A stretch of 64,000 nucleotides of DNA. It comes from Candidatus Latescibacterota bacterium (GTDB lineage Bacteria > Latescibacterota > UBA2968 > UBA8231). Location: the NCBI GenBank assembly GCA_022826515.1, contig JAJDUT010000110.1, forward strand, positions 26,461-90,460, written 5' to 3'. Below are positions 16,191 through 24,877 of the stretch, piece by piece. Made by a program: the position numbers and the translations under genes. Below the pieces are notes generated by a model, which worked only from the letters and a program-made list of their open reading frames with translations, ran no database searches and was not told where the DNA came from. Position 1 is the stretch's first letter. Each line of letters starts with the position of its first letter.

Positions 16191-17147
16191 GCGCTCGGCA
16201 ATGCGCGGGGTGCGTCCGCCGCGCTGGTGCATGCTGGCGATCATGTCTCCTAAGAAGCCGATGGAGAAGCACTGAATGCCGACGATGATCAGCAGAATGC
16301 CCAGCATGAGCAGGGGATGGCGGTTTTGGATGTTGCCGTGCTCGTAGCGCAGCAAGGCCACATAGGCGCAGATGACCGATCCGCACAGCGTAGAGCCAAG
16401 CCCCAAGCTGCCGAAGACGTGCATGGGCGTGGTCATAAAGCGCACGACAAAGGTCACGGTCAGCAGATCTAAAAAACCGTTTAGCAACCGCTTGGTCCCG
16501 AATTTGGAATGGCCGAAGCGGCGGGGATGGTGCTGCACCGGGATCTCGCCGACTCGATAGCCCATCCAGTGGGCCACGGCGGGCAAAAACCGATACAATT
16601 CTCCGTATAGATACGGCAGTGCGTCTTCGGCCACCTCGCGCCGATACGCCTTGAGGCCACAGTTGAAATCGCGCAGGCGCACCCCGGAAACTAGCGAGGT
16701 GATCCAATTGAACAAGCGGGAGGGGAGGGTCTTGCTCAGAGGGTCGCGGCGCTTGGCCTTCCAGCCCGATATTAAGTCGTAATCGCGGTCTAGCTCGTCC
16801 AGCAGCCGGGGGATTTCGCGGGGGTCGTCTTGCAGGTCGGCGTCCATGGTGACGATGACTTGGCCGCGCGCCTGCTTAAAGCCAGCGGCGAGGGCTGCGG
16901 CTTTGCGGTAGTTGCGGCGGAAGCGCAAGGCGCACACCTGCGGATGCTGTTTGGCCAACTCGCCCAAGACGGCAAACGAGCCGTCTGTGCTGCCGTCGTC
17001 CACGAAAATGGCCTCCCAAGCCCATTCCGCGGTTGCCAGAGCACTCTCAATCTGGACCCACAGATGAGGCAGGCTTTCTTCTTCGTTGAAAACGGGAATG
17101 ACGAGGGACAGAAAAATCTCCTCTGCCGCTTCTTTTTCTTGGCCCAT
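16179..17147 (-). CDS. Family 2 glycosyltransferase, dolichyl/undecaprenyl-phosphate sugar transferase type
   Basis: A 322-residue membrane-bound GT2. SLVIPVFNEEESLPHLW opens the GT-A fold, and VTMDADLQDDPREIPRLLD near residue 97 holds the DxD metal site. KAYRREVAEDALPYLYGELY and the RRFGHSKFG motif near 217 are typical of DPM1/ArnC-like enzymes. Two C-terminal hydrophobic helices lie at ~240-305. Such enzymes load a sugar from a nucleotide donor onto polyprenyl phosphate at the inner membrane face. ATG 17147 follows an AGAGGAG ribosome site; a longer reading would run into mpl. It converges with hisC over a 12-bp overlap. Confidence 0.85.
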   Translation of the reverse strand: MGQEKEAAEEIFLSLVIPVFNEEESLPHLWVQIESALATAEWAWEAIFVDDGSTDGSFAVLGELAKQHPQVCALRFRRNYRKAAALAAGFKQARGQVIVTMDADLQDDPREIPRLLDELDRDYDLISGWKAKRRDPLSKTLPSRLFNWITSLVSGVRLRDFNCGLKAYRREVAEDALPYLYGELYRFLPAVAHWMGYRVGEIPVQHHPRRFGHSKFGTKRLLNGFLDLLTVTFVVRFMTTPMHVFGSLGLGSTLCGSVICAYVALLRYEHGNIQNRHPLLMLGILLIIVGIQCFSIGFLGDMIASMHQRGGRTPRIAERLNG

Positions 17148-17223
17148 GGTCTCCTCTCTTGCAAGCAAGTGCCCCCACAATAAAACAATCGACGATTGCC
17201 GCGCACAAACCGGCCTATTACCC

Positions 17224-17253
17224 TTGACACCTGAATCGCCCCAACGGTATATA
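17224..17253 (+). promoter_or_regulatory. Promoter of mpl, probably leaderless
   Basis: TTGACA at 17224-17229, an 18-nt spacer and TATATA at 17248-17253. The ATG of mpl begins 6 nt after the -10 box, about where transcription should start, and no ribosome binding site fits between. The first 12 bases (TTGACACCTGAA) are identical to the recA promoter. Confidence 0.6.
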
Positions 17254-17258
17254 CGGTC

Positions 17259-18686
17259 ATGCAGCTTCCCTTGGGTTCCCACATTCATCTGATCGCCGCT
17301 TGCGGCACGGCCATGGGGTCTTTGGCCGGTATGCTGCGCGAACAGGGGTATCGCGTCACTGGGTCGGACAACCGCGTCTATCCGCCGATGAGCACCATGC
17401 TTGAGGATTTGGGGATCGACGTGCGGGTTGGCTTCTCGGCGGATCACCTAGTGCCAGCGCCGGATTTGGTCGTCATTGGCAATGCCATCTCGCGTGGCAA
17501 TCCAGAGGCCGAGGCCGTACTCTCGCGCCGGATTCCGTATCTGTCGCTACCGGAAGTGTTGCGCGATTTCTTCATTCGCGGCAAGCGCTCGGTAGTGGTA
17601 ACCGGAACCCACGGCAAAACTACCACTACCGCGCTCATCGCCCATCTCTTCACCGCTTGCGACTTGGACCCTTCCTTTCTCGTCGCCGGGGTGCCGCAAA
17701 ACTTCGACCGCTCCTACCGGGTCGGCCAAGGTGTGCATTTCATCGTCGAAGGCGACGAATACGACAGCGCCTTTTTTGCCAAGTGGGCGAAGTTTTTCTA
17801 CTACCTACCCGAGGTGCTAATCGTCAACAACATTGAATTCGACCACGCCGACATCTACCAAGACCTTGCCGAGATCGTCAAAGCCTTCCGCCAACTCGTC
17901 AACATGGTGCCGCAAAACGGTTTGATTCTAGCCAACGGCACCGATCCCAATATCGCCGAACTCCTCCCCAACGCACCGGCACAGGTGGAGACCTTTGGCC
18001 TCGAAGAAGGCGCGTTTTGGCGCGCCACCGACCTCCAGGCCAGTGCCGAGGGCACGCGCTTCACCTTGTGCCGGGCGGGGCACGAGGTGGGGGCTTTCAA
18101 CTTGCCGCTGAGCGGCGATTACAATGTCTGCAATGCACTCGCCAGCTTGGCCGCTGGTTTCCACGCTGGTCTGACTGCCGATGACCTACGCGCGGCCCTA
18201 GCCAACTTTGCTGGCGTCAAACGCCGACAAGAGCAGATTGGCCTGATTGACGACGTTCTCCTCATCGACGACTTCGCCCACCATCCCACCGCAGTCTCCC
18301 ATACCCTAGCGGGACTGCGCCGATCTCATCCCGGCCGCAGGCTCATCGCGGTTTTTGAACCAGCCAGCGCAACCAACGCCCGCGCTATCTTTGAGGATCG
18401 CTATGTCGAGGCATTCGCCTTGGCCGACGCGTTCGTCGCAACCGCGGTCCCCCGTCCCGAGCGCGCCCGGGAGGACGAGCCGTTCTCACCCGAGCGTGTA
18501 GTGGCGCGTCTCTGCGCCACCGGCAAGCCCGCGCATTACCTGCCCGACGCCGAATCGATGGCCGATTTTTTAGCTATGGAAGTCCGTCCAGGCGATTTGG
18601 TGGTTTTTATGAGCAATGGCGGTTTTGGCGGCTTGCAACAGAAGCTGTGCGCGGCACTCACAGCCCGTGCGCCCTGTATCGACTAG
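17259..18686 (+). CDS. mpl: UDP-MurNAc:L-alanyl-gamma-D-glutamyl-meso-diaminopimelate ligase
   Basis: A 475-residue Mur-ligase-family enzyme that reattaches recycled murein tripeptide to UDP-MurNAc. The N-terminal Rossmann region has HIHLIAACGTAMGSLAGML, the Mpl form of the MurC-type motif. The P-loop is VVTGTHGKTTTTALIAHLF near residue 116. VEGDEYDSAFFAKWAKF near 166 and DDFAHHPTAV near 340 are characteristic of Mpl. The gene implies a diaminopimelate-type peptidoglycan and wall recycling, which fits the NamZ-like and PBP5-like genes elsewhere in the window. The promoter places the transcript start at or next to the ATG. Confidence 0.92.
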   Translation: MQLPLGSHIHLIAACGTAMGSLAGMLREQGYRVTGSDNRVYPPMSTMLEDLGIDVRVGFSADHLVPAPDLVVIGNAISRGNPEAEAVLSRRIPYLSLPEVLRDFFIRGKRSVVVTGTHGKTTTTALIAHLFTACDLDPSFLVAGVPQNFDRSYRVGQGVHFIVEGDEYDSAFFAKWAKFFYYLPEVLIVNNIEFDHADIYQDLAEIVKAFRQLVNMVPQNGLILANGTDPNIAELLPNAPAQVETFGLEEGAFWRATDLQASAEGTRFTLCRAGHEVGAFNLPLSGDYNVCNALASLAAGFHAGLTADDLRAALANFAGVKRRQEQIGLIDDVLLIDDFAHHPTAVSHTLAGLRRSHPGRRLIAVFEPASATNARAIFEDRYVEAFALADAFVATAVPRPERAREDEPFSPERVVARLCATGKPAHYLPDAESMADFLAMEVRPGDLVVFMSNGGFGGLQQKLCAALTARAPCID

Positions 18687-18852
18687 GTGTCAGAACTGTT
18701 GCCGAATAGACGCACTGAGTACGGATAATACGCGCAGTGTAAATTTTGTATTTTTATATTTTACAATATGTTATAAAAAAATAGAAAATATAGGTACGCA
18801 TATTGCATTAAGCGCATGGCAATTGCCATCTCACCTTAACCTGGAGGCTGCC

Positions 18853-19527
18853 ATGCGTCCTTTTATTGCCTTTATCTTTCTTGCTCTCGCCGCACCTGTC
18901 GCGGCCCAACCCGGCCCGGTCGTCATATCCGAGTTGATGTGGTCGGGTAGTACGGCATCTACTGCCGACGAGTGGATCGAACTCTACAACCCCAGCGATG
19001 CGGCGATTGATCTGGCCGGCTGGGCTTTGACCTACCGCAGAGGCGACGAGGACAAGGTTATGTTCGTGCTCGACGCTGCGGTGATCCCCGCTGGACAGAC
19101 CTTTCTCATCGCTAACTATGCCGCCAATCACAAAAACTCCCTCCTCGCCGTCGAGCCTCAGCGCGTTGACTCAGCCGTCTCGTTGCCCAATACCAAGCTG
19201 CTCTTGCATCTATACGACGGCGATCCGCAAGCTGGCGGCCAACTCATCGACATGGCCGACGATGGCCGCGGGGCTCCTTTCGCCGGTGACTCAGCCAGCA
19301 AAAGCGCCATGGTGCGCATTGCCTTTGACCAGCCCGGCGATCAGCCCGAAAGCTGGGCAACGGCGACCGAACAAAGCGGCTGGGATGCGGGTGCCAGCGA
19401 GTTGGGTACGCCGGGAGCCATCCCCGCGTACCTGCTCCCGGAGAGGCAAGAAGACCCCGAGCCGGTCAGGGAAACGAACGTTTTACCGATGTCTTGGGCC
19501 TTGGTAAAACAGCATCTATATCCGTAG
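18853..19527 (+). CDS. Secreted lamin-tail-domain protein
   Basis: A 224-residue exported protein. The signal peptide (PFIAFIFLALAAPVAAQ) is followed by a lamin tail domain: VVISELMWSG, DEWIELYNPSDAAIDLAGWAL near residue 41, then an Ig-like beta pattern to about residue 180. Bacterial LTD domains are found on extracellular nucleases and surface proteins; no catalytic domain is present here. The tail (NVLPMSWALVKQHLYP) does not look like a known sorting signal. ATG 18853 follows a GGAGG ribosome site. The 166-bp AT-rich gap before it presumably holds its promoter, and a strong terminator follows. Confidence 0.7.
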   Translation: MRPFIAFIFLALAAPVAAQPGPVVISELMWSGSTASTADEWIELYNPSDAAIDLAGWALTYRRGDEDKVMFVLDAAVIPAGQTFLIANYAANHKNSLLAVEPQRVDSAVSLPNTKLLLHLYDGDPQAGGQLIDMADDGRGAPFAGDSASKSAMVRIAFDQPGDQPESWATATEQSGWDAGASELGTPGAIPAYLLPERQEDPEPVRETNVLPMSWALVKQHLYP

Positions 19528-19544
19528 CGCGGATTGCAGGACAA

Positions 19545-19575
19545 AAGGCACCTACTTGCGGGTAGGTGCCTTTTT
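19545..19575 (+). terminator. Rho-independent terminator after the lamin-tail gene
   Basis: A 9-bp perfect GC-rich stem (GGCACCTAC / GTAGGTGCC) with a 6-nt loop and five T after it. A-rich bases precede the stem, so it could also stop minus-strand transcription. Confidence 0.88.
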
Positions 19576-19581
19576 ATCGCT

Positions 19582-19624
19582 AAAAAAAGGCCGTGGAAGC
19601 TGAGATGCGCTTCATACGGCCTTT
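19582..19624 (-). terminator. Terminator downstream of tRNA-Val(CAC)
   Basis: Read on the minus strand, an imperfect stem (AAGGCCGT...ACGGCCTT, with an inner GAAGC/GCTTC pairing) is followed by seven T. It lies just after the 3' end of the tRNA and before the opposing lamin-tail terminator. Confidence 0.7.
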
Positions 19625-19629
19625 ACCGA

Positions 19630-19706
19630 TGGTGGGCAATCGCAGATTTGAACTGCGGACCTCCGGTATGTGAGACCGGCGCTCTAACCAACTGAGCTAA
19701 TCGCCC
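19630..19706 (-). tRNA. tRNA-Val (anticodon CAC)
   Basis: A 77-nt cloverleaf on the minus strand. The acceptor stem GGGCGAT pairs with ATTGCCC. The D-arm has AGCTCAGTTGG, the anticodon stem CCGGT/ACCGG encloses CTCACAT, and the T-loop is TTCAAAT. The anticodon CAC reads valine GUG. The 3' CCA is encoded. The acceptor stem is shared with the second tRNA-Val (GAC) at 37.4 kb. Confidence 0.95.
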
Positions 19707-19744
19707 AAGAGCATTTTTTAAATTAGCCTCCGATGGCTACTGGG

Positions 19745-21940
19745 TCAATGTCCGTTGCGCCCGGCGGCAAAGTGGAATTCCGGCAGGATCACTTCAGTCG
19801 CCGATGGGTGGCCCTCGCGCAGACGGTACGCACGGTCGAGCTTCAGCCCTGCCCAGCGCTGCGTCTGATGGGTCGCCGGCCAAATGATTTCCACGAAATC
19901 CACTGCCACAGCACCCCCTAGCCCGAGGTGCGGCGCGAGCGGGTTGGCCCCGAAGCTGCCACCCGAACCGATGAGGTGGTGGATGTCGCGAGTGCTGTCG
20001 TCTGGTCGCCGCACGCGCACGCGCACGCGACCGCCAATAGCCCCTCGATTCGACTGCACGCCTTGGGGAAACAGCCGCAGCCAGCGATTGCCGTGTCCGG
20101 GATTTTCGTAGAGTACGTTCTGGTAAAGGTCGCCCTCAAAAGCGCCGCCCATGACCTCAAAGACGTCTTGGTCTCCATCGTTGTCGAAGTCGGCAAAAGA
20201 CACGCCGTGCCCTTTCTGTACGTTGCCGAAGCCGCCTGTGGTGGTGACGTCCAAAAACCGCGTGCCACCGTCATTGCGCAACATGCGGTTGGGCGTGAGC
20301 GAGCGCAGATCGGGGATCCCAGTGCCGACGTAGCAGTCGGGGAACCCATCGTTGTCCAAGTCGCCGTAGTTGGCACCCATAGCTAGGATGACTTGGCCAA
20401 AGCTCCCCAGCGCTTCGGTGACCTCGTCGAAGGTGCCGTCGCCGTTGTTGCGATACACGTGGGCGTGATCGGCGGCAAATTCCTCGCCGAGGTACGCGCG
20501 CGCCATGTCGCCGAGATCGTCCATGTTGTAGCCACCGGCGAACAAGTCGAGCCAGCCGTCGTTGTCGTAGTCCCAAAACCAAGTGGGAAAGCTCTCGTTT
20601 GGCCCCGGTGCGACGACCGTTGCCGCAAAGCGCCAGCCCGCTGGTGTGTCGCCGAGGTTGCGATAGAGGACGTTTTCTCGGTAGAACTGAGATATGTATA
20701 GGTCGATCAAGCCGTCGTTGTCTATATCGCCCCAGGCAACACCCTTCACAAAGCCCACGTGATCGACGCCGACTGCGGGGGCCACATCGACAAAACGGCC
20801 GTTCCCTTGGTTGCGAAACAACTGGCATGGGTGGGGCCGTTTGCCGGACTCATTGCCGACGAACAGATCTAACCGGCCATCGTTGTCGAAGTCAGCAAAG
20901 GCCGCTGCGTGGGTTGGGTGCAAGGAGAACAATCCGGTGCGCCGCGTTACGTCCACAAAGGTGCCGTCGCCGTTGTTGCGCAACAGAGAGTTCGGCATGC
21001 GGCCTTCTTCTCCCATCCAAGCACCGCGCAAAACGAGCAGATCGACATCGCCGTCGTTGTCGTAGTCGGCCTGTTCGAGATTGATCCCCCCGATTTGCCC
21101 GGCTAGCCCGGCTGCTGTCGTGGCCTCGGTAAACGTGCCGTCGCCCTCGTTGTGGAAGTAGCGCAGTGGATCGCGCAGCCCCCACGAGGAGACCGCGATA
21201 TCTAGCAGACCGTCGCCGTTGAAGTCCTCGACTGCGCTGCCGCCTGCTAGGCCTATAGCCGCGACTCCAGCCGCCGGTGCCACGTCGCGGAAGCGCTGGA
21301 TCCCGCCGCTGTGGCCGTCGAATACGCGCGGGGGAATGCGCCAAGGCTCTGGCACCCCTTCCGGGTATTCGCCCAAGGTCATGTACGCCAAGTTCAACAG
21401 CCAGCGCGCTCCCAGATCGCTTGGGCGTTTGTTCAAGTTTATGGTGTAGTGCTCGATGGCGCGGCGGGATCCTTCCTGCAAGCGGTGGATGCCGTCACCG
21501 CGGATCGGCAGCAAGCAGGAATCCGTGGTGTGGTTGTGCAGGCAGTTTTCTTGCTCACCAAGGCGCAGATAGGCGATGGCGAGTTGGTCGTGCAGCATAT
21601 AGACGAAACCTTCGGTCGCCGGCACCTGCCCGGCCTCTACGGCTGCCAGCACGCTTTGCATCTCTTCGATACCTGCACGCAAATCCCCGGCCCGCACCCG
21701 CTCTTGAGCAATACGCAGGCGCATGTTCAGCCGCTTGACCGCGCTCATCGGCTGCCCCAGCAGAGAACTGAGGCCCTCGACGCGGGCTTGGTTCAGATAG
21801 ATGTTGGCAATGGGATCGGCCCGCTGGGCGAGGCGCGCTAGCACCGTCGCCATAAAACGCGAATCCCCCCGACCGACGCTGGCGTCCACCTGTCCCCAGA
21901 CGGCTGTGGCCCATAGCAGGATGACTAGAATGATCTGCAT
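19745..21940 (-). CDS. Secreted FG-GAP repeat protein with C-terminal ASPIC/UnbV domain
   Basis: A 731-residue exported protein of the CRTAC1-like type, starting at ATG 21940 with signal peptide QIILVILLWATAVWGQ. An alpha-helical, TPR-like region spans ~20-200. Seven FG-GAP-type calcium-binding repeats follow (DFNGDGLLDI, DYDNDGDVDLL, DFDNDGRLDLF, DIDNDGLIDLY, DYDNDGWLDLF, DLDNDGFPDCY, DFDNDGDQDVF), which form a beta-propeller. The C-terminus has the ASPIC/UnbV motif NRGAIGGRVRVRV near 635. Such proteins are extracellular or envelope-bound and often bind ligands or surfaces. It stands alone between two tRNA genes. Confidence 0.85.
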   Translation of the reverse strand: MQIILVILLWATAVWGQVDASVGRGDSRFMATVLARLAQRADPIANIYLNQARVEGLSSLLGQPMSAVKRLNMRLRIAQERVRAGDLRAGIEEMQSVLAAVEAGQVPATEGFVYMLHDQLAIAYLRLGEQENCLHNHTTDSCLLPIRGDGIHRLQEGSRRAIEHYTINLNKRPSDLGARWLLNLAYMTLGEYPEGVPEPWRIPPRVFDGHSGGIQRFRDVAPAAGVAAIGLAGGSAVEDFNGDGLLDIAVSSWGLRDPLRYFHNEGDGTFTEATTAAGLAGQIGGINLEQADYDNDGDVDLLVLRGAWMGEEGRMPNSLLRNNGDGTFVDVTRRTGLFSLHPTHAAAFADFDNDGRLDLFVGNESGKRPHPCQLFRNQGNGRFVDVAPAVGVDHVGFVKGVAWGDIDNDGLIDLYISQFYRENVLYRNLGDTPAGWRFAATVVAPGPNESFPTWFWDYDNDGWLDLFAGGYNMDDLGDMARAYLGEEFAADHAHVYRNNGDGTFDEVTEALGSFGQVILAMGANYGDLDNDGFPDCYVGTGIPDLRSLTPNRMLRNDGGTRFLDVTTTGGFGNVQKGHGVSFADFDNDGDQDVFEVMGGAFEGDLYQNVLYENPGHGNRWLRLFPQGVQSNRGAIGGRVRVRVRRPDDSTRDIHHLIGSGGSFGANPLAPHLGLGGAVAVDFVEIIWPATHQTQRWAGLKLDRAYRLREGHPSATEVILPEFHFAAGRNGH

Positions 21941-22006
21941 AAAAAATAAAAAACGGCTACAAAAATTGGCTGCCCAATCCTCGTAACCGCACATGTAAAA
22001 AAATAA

Positions 22007-22083
22007 TGGTGGGCCCAGTAGGACTCGAACCTACGACCGACGGATTATGAGTCCGTTGCTCTAACCAACTGAGCTATAGGCCC
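22007..22083 (-). tRNA. tRNA with CAT anticodon (elongator Met or Ile2)
   Basis: A 77-nt cloverleaf. The acceptor stem GGGCCTA pairs with TGGGCCC. The anticodon stem CGGAC/.TCCG encloses CTCATAA, and the T-arm is GTAGG-TTCGAGT-CCTAC. CCA is encoded. The acceptor begins with a full G-C pair, unlike initiator tRNA. Whether C34 is converted to lysidine (Ile2) or left for Met cannot be decided by eye. Confidence 0.9.
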
Positions 22084-22123
22084 CCGTGATGTAGTTAAAA
22101 ACCTAGCATTTTTCCCAAGCAGG

Positions 22124-23950
22124 TCAAGAGCTTTGTTGGGCTGCGACCGCTTGGCGCTCTTGGTTGAGCGCGACCAGTTCGGCGCTGATACGCGCAATTT
22201 CGCCGTCATCGGATGCCGTTGCAAGGGCTTGCCGCGCATTGTCGATGCGCTTTTGCAGCGCATTTTTCTGAAAGTAAAGCAAATAGTCGCGCCATTGTCG
22301 CTCGACTTGTTCCTCATCGAAACCTTGAGCCGCGCATTGAGCGACTAGGCGTGCGAGTGCGTCGTCCTCTAGCTCGCTGATGATCATGCCAAGGTCGATA
22401 GCTTTGCCTTCGGCGTGGTGATCGAAGAGCCTGCGACATAGGGCCTGAGTGCGGGCATCGGTCAGCGCCTCCGGAGCGAATTCCTGCGCGGTAGCGGGTA
22501 TGAACTGCGGGAAGTTGAGCAGTAAGCCCATGAATTCGAGCTCGTGGCGTGGTGGGTCGGGCGTGGCCGCTGGAGGCGGCTCGGCAGCTATATTGCGTGG
22601 TAGTTGGGGGGGGCGCATCGAGGCCTGTAGCTTGTCACGCAGGAATTTTTCGTCAACCGGGAGGCGCTGGGCGACGTTTCTCAGCAGCAGATCGCGGAAG
22701 ACCAGATCTTCGGGTTTGTTCAGCTTAGCTATGAGCGGTTTGAACATTTCTACTGCACTACTCCTGCCTTCGAAGCTGGATAGGTCGTGCTGCTGGGCGA
22801 GCTGTTCGAGGTAGAAATCGAGAACCGACTGGGCTTTTTCGGCTCGTTTGAGCAGCGCGTCCGGGCCGTGCTCTTGCACGAAGCTGTCGGGATCGTACTC
22901 AGGCGGTAGAGAAACGAAGCGGACGTCTAGTCCTTTACTCAAGAGTCCTGCCAGGCTAGGTAGACCGGTCCCCAAAAGTACTGTTAGGCCGCGCATGGCA
23001 GCCGTGGAACCGGCTGCGTCGCCGTCGAACAGCAGCACGACTTGGTGGGCATAGCGTGCGAGCGTGCGGCACTGGTCTTCGGTCAGGGCCGTGCCAGAGG
23101 TAGCCGCTACGTGTTCGATGCCGGCCTGTACTAGGCTGAGCAAATCCATGTAGCCTTCGACGACCAAGACGGTGTCGCGGCGGCGAATGGCGTCCCGGGT
23201 GTCGGACAGGCCATAAAGCACCCGACCCTTGTGATAAATGGGCGTCTCGGGCGAGTTGAGGTACTTGGGCTCTTGGTCGGGTTGGAGCGCACGTGCGCCG
23301 AAGGCAATGGTCCGATCGGAGAGATTGGCAATGGGAAAAGCGACTCGGTCGCGAAAGCGATCGTAGTGTCCGTTGCCTGTGGAGCGCGGCAGAGCCAACC
23401 CGGCTCGCTCCAAAATCTGGGGACTCAAGCCTCGGCGACCGGCTACTTTGAGCAGGGCGTCCCACTGCGGCGGCGCGTAGCCCAAGCCGAAGCGCTCGAT
23501 GGTTTCGGCTGTGAGTCCGCGCGTCTGTAGATATGTTCGGGCACTAGCGCCGACATCATCGTTAAGCAGCAGATGGTGAAAGTACTTTTTCGCTAAGTCG
23601 TTGGCTCGGTAGAGTTCATCAGCGGCCGCGGCCTCTTCGCGCGACGGCCCCGAACGCTCGGGTAGGGCGATGCCGGTACGCTCGGCGAGGAATTTGACTG
23701 CTTCGACAAAAGTAACGCGGTCGATCTCTTGGATGAACTTGAATACATTTCCCCCGGCGCCACAGCCGAAGCAGTGGTAGAATTGGCGGTCGGGATCAAC
23801 GCTGAACGAGGGGGTTTTTTCGTCGTGAAAAGGGCAGAGGCCGGAGTAGTTGCGGCCCTTCTTGACGAGCTGGACGTGTTCGGAGATCAAGTCGACGATG
23901 TCGGTGGCGTCGCGGATGCGTTGGAGGATGTCTTCGGGGATACGTGGCAT
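22124..23950 (-). CDS. dnaG: DNA primase
   Basis: A 608-residue primase that makes RNA primers at the replication fork. The CHC2-type zinc finger is at ~39-64 (CPFHDEKTPSF...HCFGCGAGG). The catalytic core follows with RFRDRVAFPIANLSDR near 205. The TOPRIM domain has VVEGYMDLL near 262 and VVLLFDGDAAGS near 304. The C-terminal ~150 residues form the helicase-binding region. Usual bacterial neighbours such as rpsU and rpoD are not adjacent. The stop lies 41 nt from the CAT-anticodon tRNA on the same strand, so the tRNA could be cut from a read-through transcript. Confidence 0.95.
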   Translation of the reverse strand: MPRIPEDILQRIRDATDIVDLISEHVQLVKKGRNYSGLCPFHDEKTPSFSVDPDRQFYHCFGCGAGGNVFKFIQEIDRVTFVEAVKFLAERTGIALPERSGPSREEAAAADELYRANDLAKKYFHHLLLNDDVGASARTYLQTRGLTAETIERFGLGYAPPQWDALLKVAGRRGLSPQILERAGLALPRSTGNGHYDRFRDRVAFPIANLSDRTIAFGARALQPDQEPKYLNSPETPIYHKGRVLYGLSDTRDAIRRRDTVLVVEGYMDLLSLVQAGIEHVAATSGTALTEDQCRTLARYAHQVVLLFDGDAAGSTAAMRGLTVLLGTGLPSLAGLLSKGLDVRFVSLPPEYDPDSFVQEHGPDALLKRAEKAQSVLDFYLEQLAQQHDLSSFEGRSSAVEMFKPLIAKLNKPEDLVFRDLLLRNVAQRLPVDEKFLRDKLQASMRPPQLPRNIAAEPPPAATPDPPRHELEFMGLLLNFPQFIPATAQEFAPEALTDARTQALCRRLFDHHAEGKAIDLGMIISELEDDALARLVAQCAAQGFDEEQVERQWRDYLLYFQKNALQKRIDNARQALATASDDGEIARISAELVALNQERQAVAAQQSS

Positions 23951-24048
23951 TGCTAGCAGGGGGCTTTTTCTCTATATTAACAGCGCCATTGAGCAAGATA
24001 TGGCGGCCCATTAACTGGGTCAAGAAAGTCAATTAGTGCGTTAATTCC

Positions 24049-24077
24049 TTGAGTTTACAGCGAACTGTTGGTATTAT
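24049..24077 (+). promoter_or_regulatory. Predicted promoter for the FN3/dockerin secreted genes
   Basis: TTGAGT at 24049-24054, a 17-nt spacer and TATTAT at 24072-24077. The first gene starts 84 nt downstream behind an AGAGGAGG ribosome site. Confidence 0.45.
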
Positions 24078-24160
24078 TGATAAGTTAAACGCTTATTCAT
24101 GGCCTATGCTGGGGCTAAATCAAAATTTGACCCATTGAGCATTCAGAGGAGGAATCAGAT

Positions 24161-24823
24161 ATGTCGAAAGGCATAAAGGGAGCTATCGCGAGTTTGGCCT
24201 TGTTGGGACTCGGCGTTTTTCTGGGCGCGAGTCCGGCGGCAGCACAGGTGACGGTTTCTGAGTCGGCAGCGGATACTGACGACCTTGCACCTAGCCCGGT
24301 TGGCGGAGTACAGGCTGAGTTCAACGAAGGTGGAAGGAGCATCACTGTCTCTTGGAGCTTATCCGTTGACGATGCTGTGCGCCAAGTCCCGACGAGTAGC
24401 GACTTTACGACGGGCGGCACCTATAAAGAAGTCAACGATGTGGCTGGTTACAATATATCGCGTCGTCTCGCCGATGGCTCCGGCACTCCGGCAATTTTTT
24501 CATTCCCTGCCGGCACGACGTCCTTTGTTGATGCCGATATCAACGTGAGCCAAGGGAGCAGGCGATATTTCTATGAGGTCTCGGCAGTCGATGAAAGCGG
24601 CAACGAGAGCGCTCCTATCGAGTCTGCCGAAGTCAGGAATATGTTGCTTCTTGGCGACTTTGACTACGACGGCGATGTGGACCTTTCAGACTATGGCATT
24701 TTTCAAACCAACTTCGGCCACGCCAAATTCGATCCAGTTACAGATATCGATGGCAACGGCATGGTTGACCTCGATGATTTTTTCCTTTGGGCCGATAACC
24801 TCGGCGCCGATTTGTACGAGTAG
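24161..24823 (+). CDS. Secreted FN3 plus dockerin-like repeat protein
   Basis: A 220-residue exported protein. The signal peptide (LALLGLGVFLGASPAAAQ) ends near residue 29. One fibronectin type III domain occupies ~43-160 (ITVSWSLSVDD, VAGYNISRRLADG, YFYEVSAVDESGNES). The C-terminus carries two dockerin type I-like EF-hand loops, DFDYDGDVDLSDYGIFQTNFG and DIDGNGMVDLDDFFLWADNLG, read in overlapping stretches. Dockerin-like tails act in extracellular assembly. A good AGAGGAGG ribosome site precedes ATG 24161. The next gene encodes a related protein, so the two are probably paralogues in one operon ending at the 25.6-kb terminator. Confidence 0.8.
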   Translation: MSKGIKGAIASLALLGLGVFLGASPAAAQVTVSESAADTDDLAPSPVGGVQAEFNEGGRSITVSWSLSVDDAVRQVPTSSDFTTGGTYKEVNDVAGYNISRRLADGSGTPAIFSFPAGTTSFVDADINVSQGSRRYFYEVSAVDESGNESAPIESAEVRNMLLLGDFDYDGDVDLSDYGIFQTNFGHAKFDPVTDIDGNGMVDLDDFFLWADNLGADLYE

Positions 24824-24877
24824 GTACCGGCCGCAATATGGTTGTGTATTTTATCTTTTCACAAGGAGTATAGTCCG

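Noticed and set aside
24842..24877. Upstream extension of the second FN3/dockerin protein
   Set aside because: The AAGGAG site and signal peptide fit ATG 24878; the extra 12 residues would precede the ribosome site.
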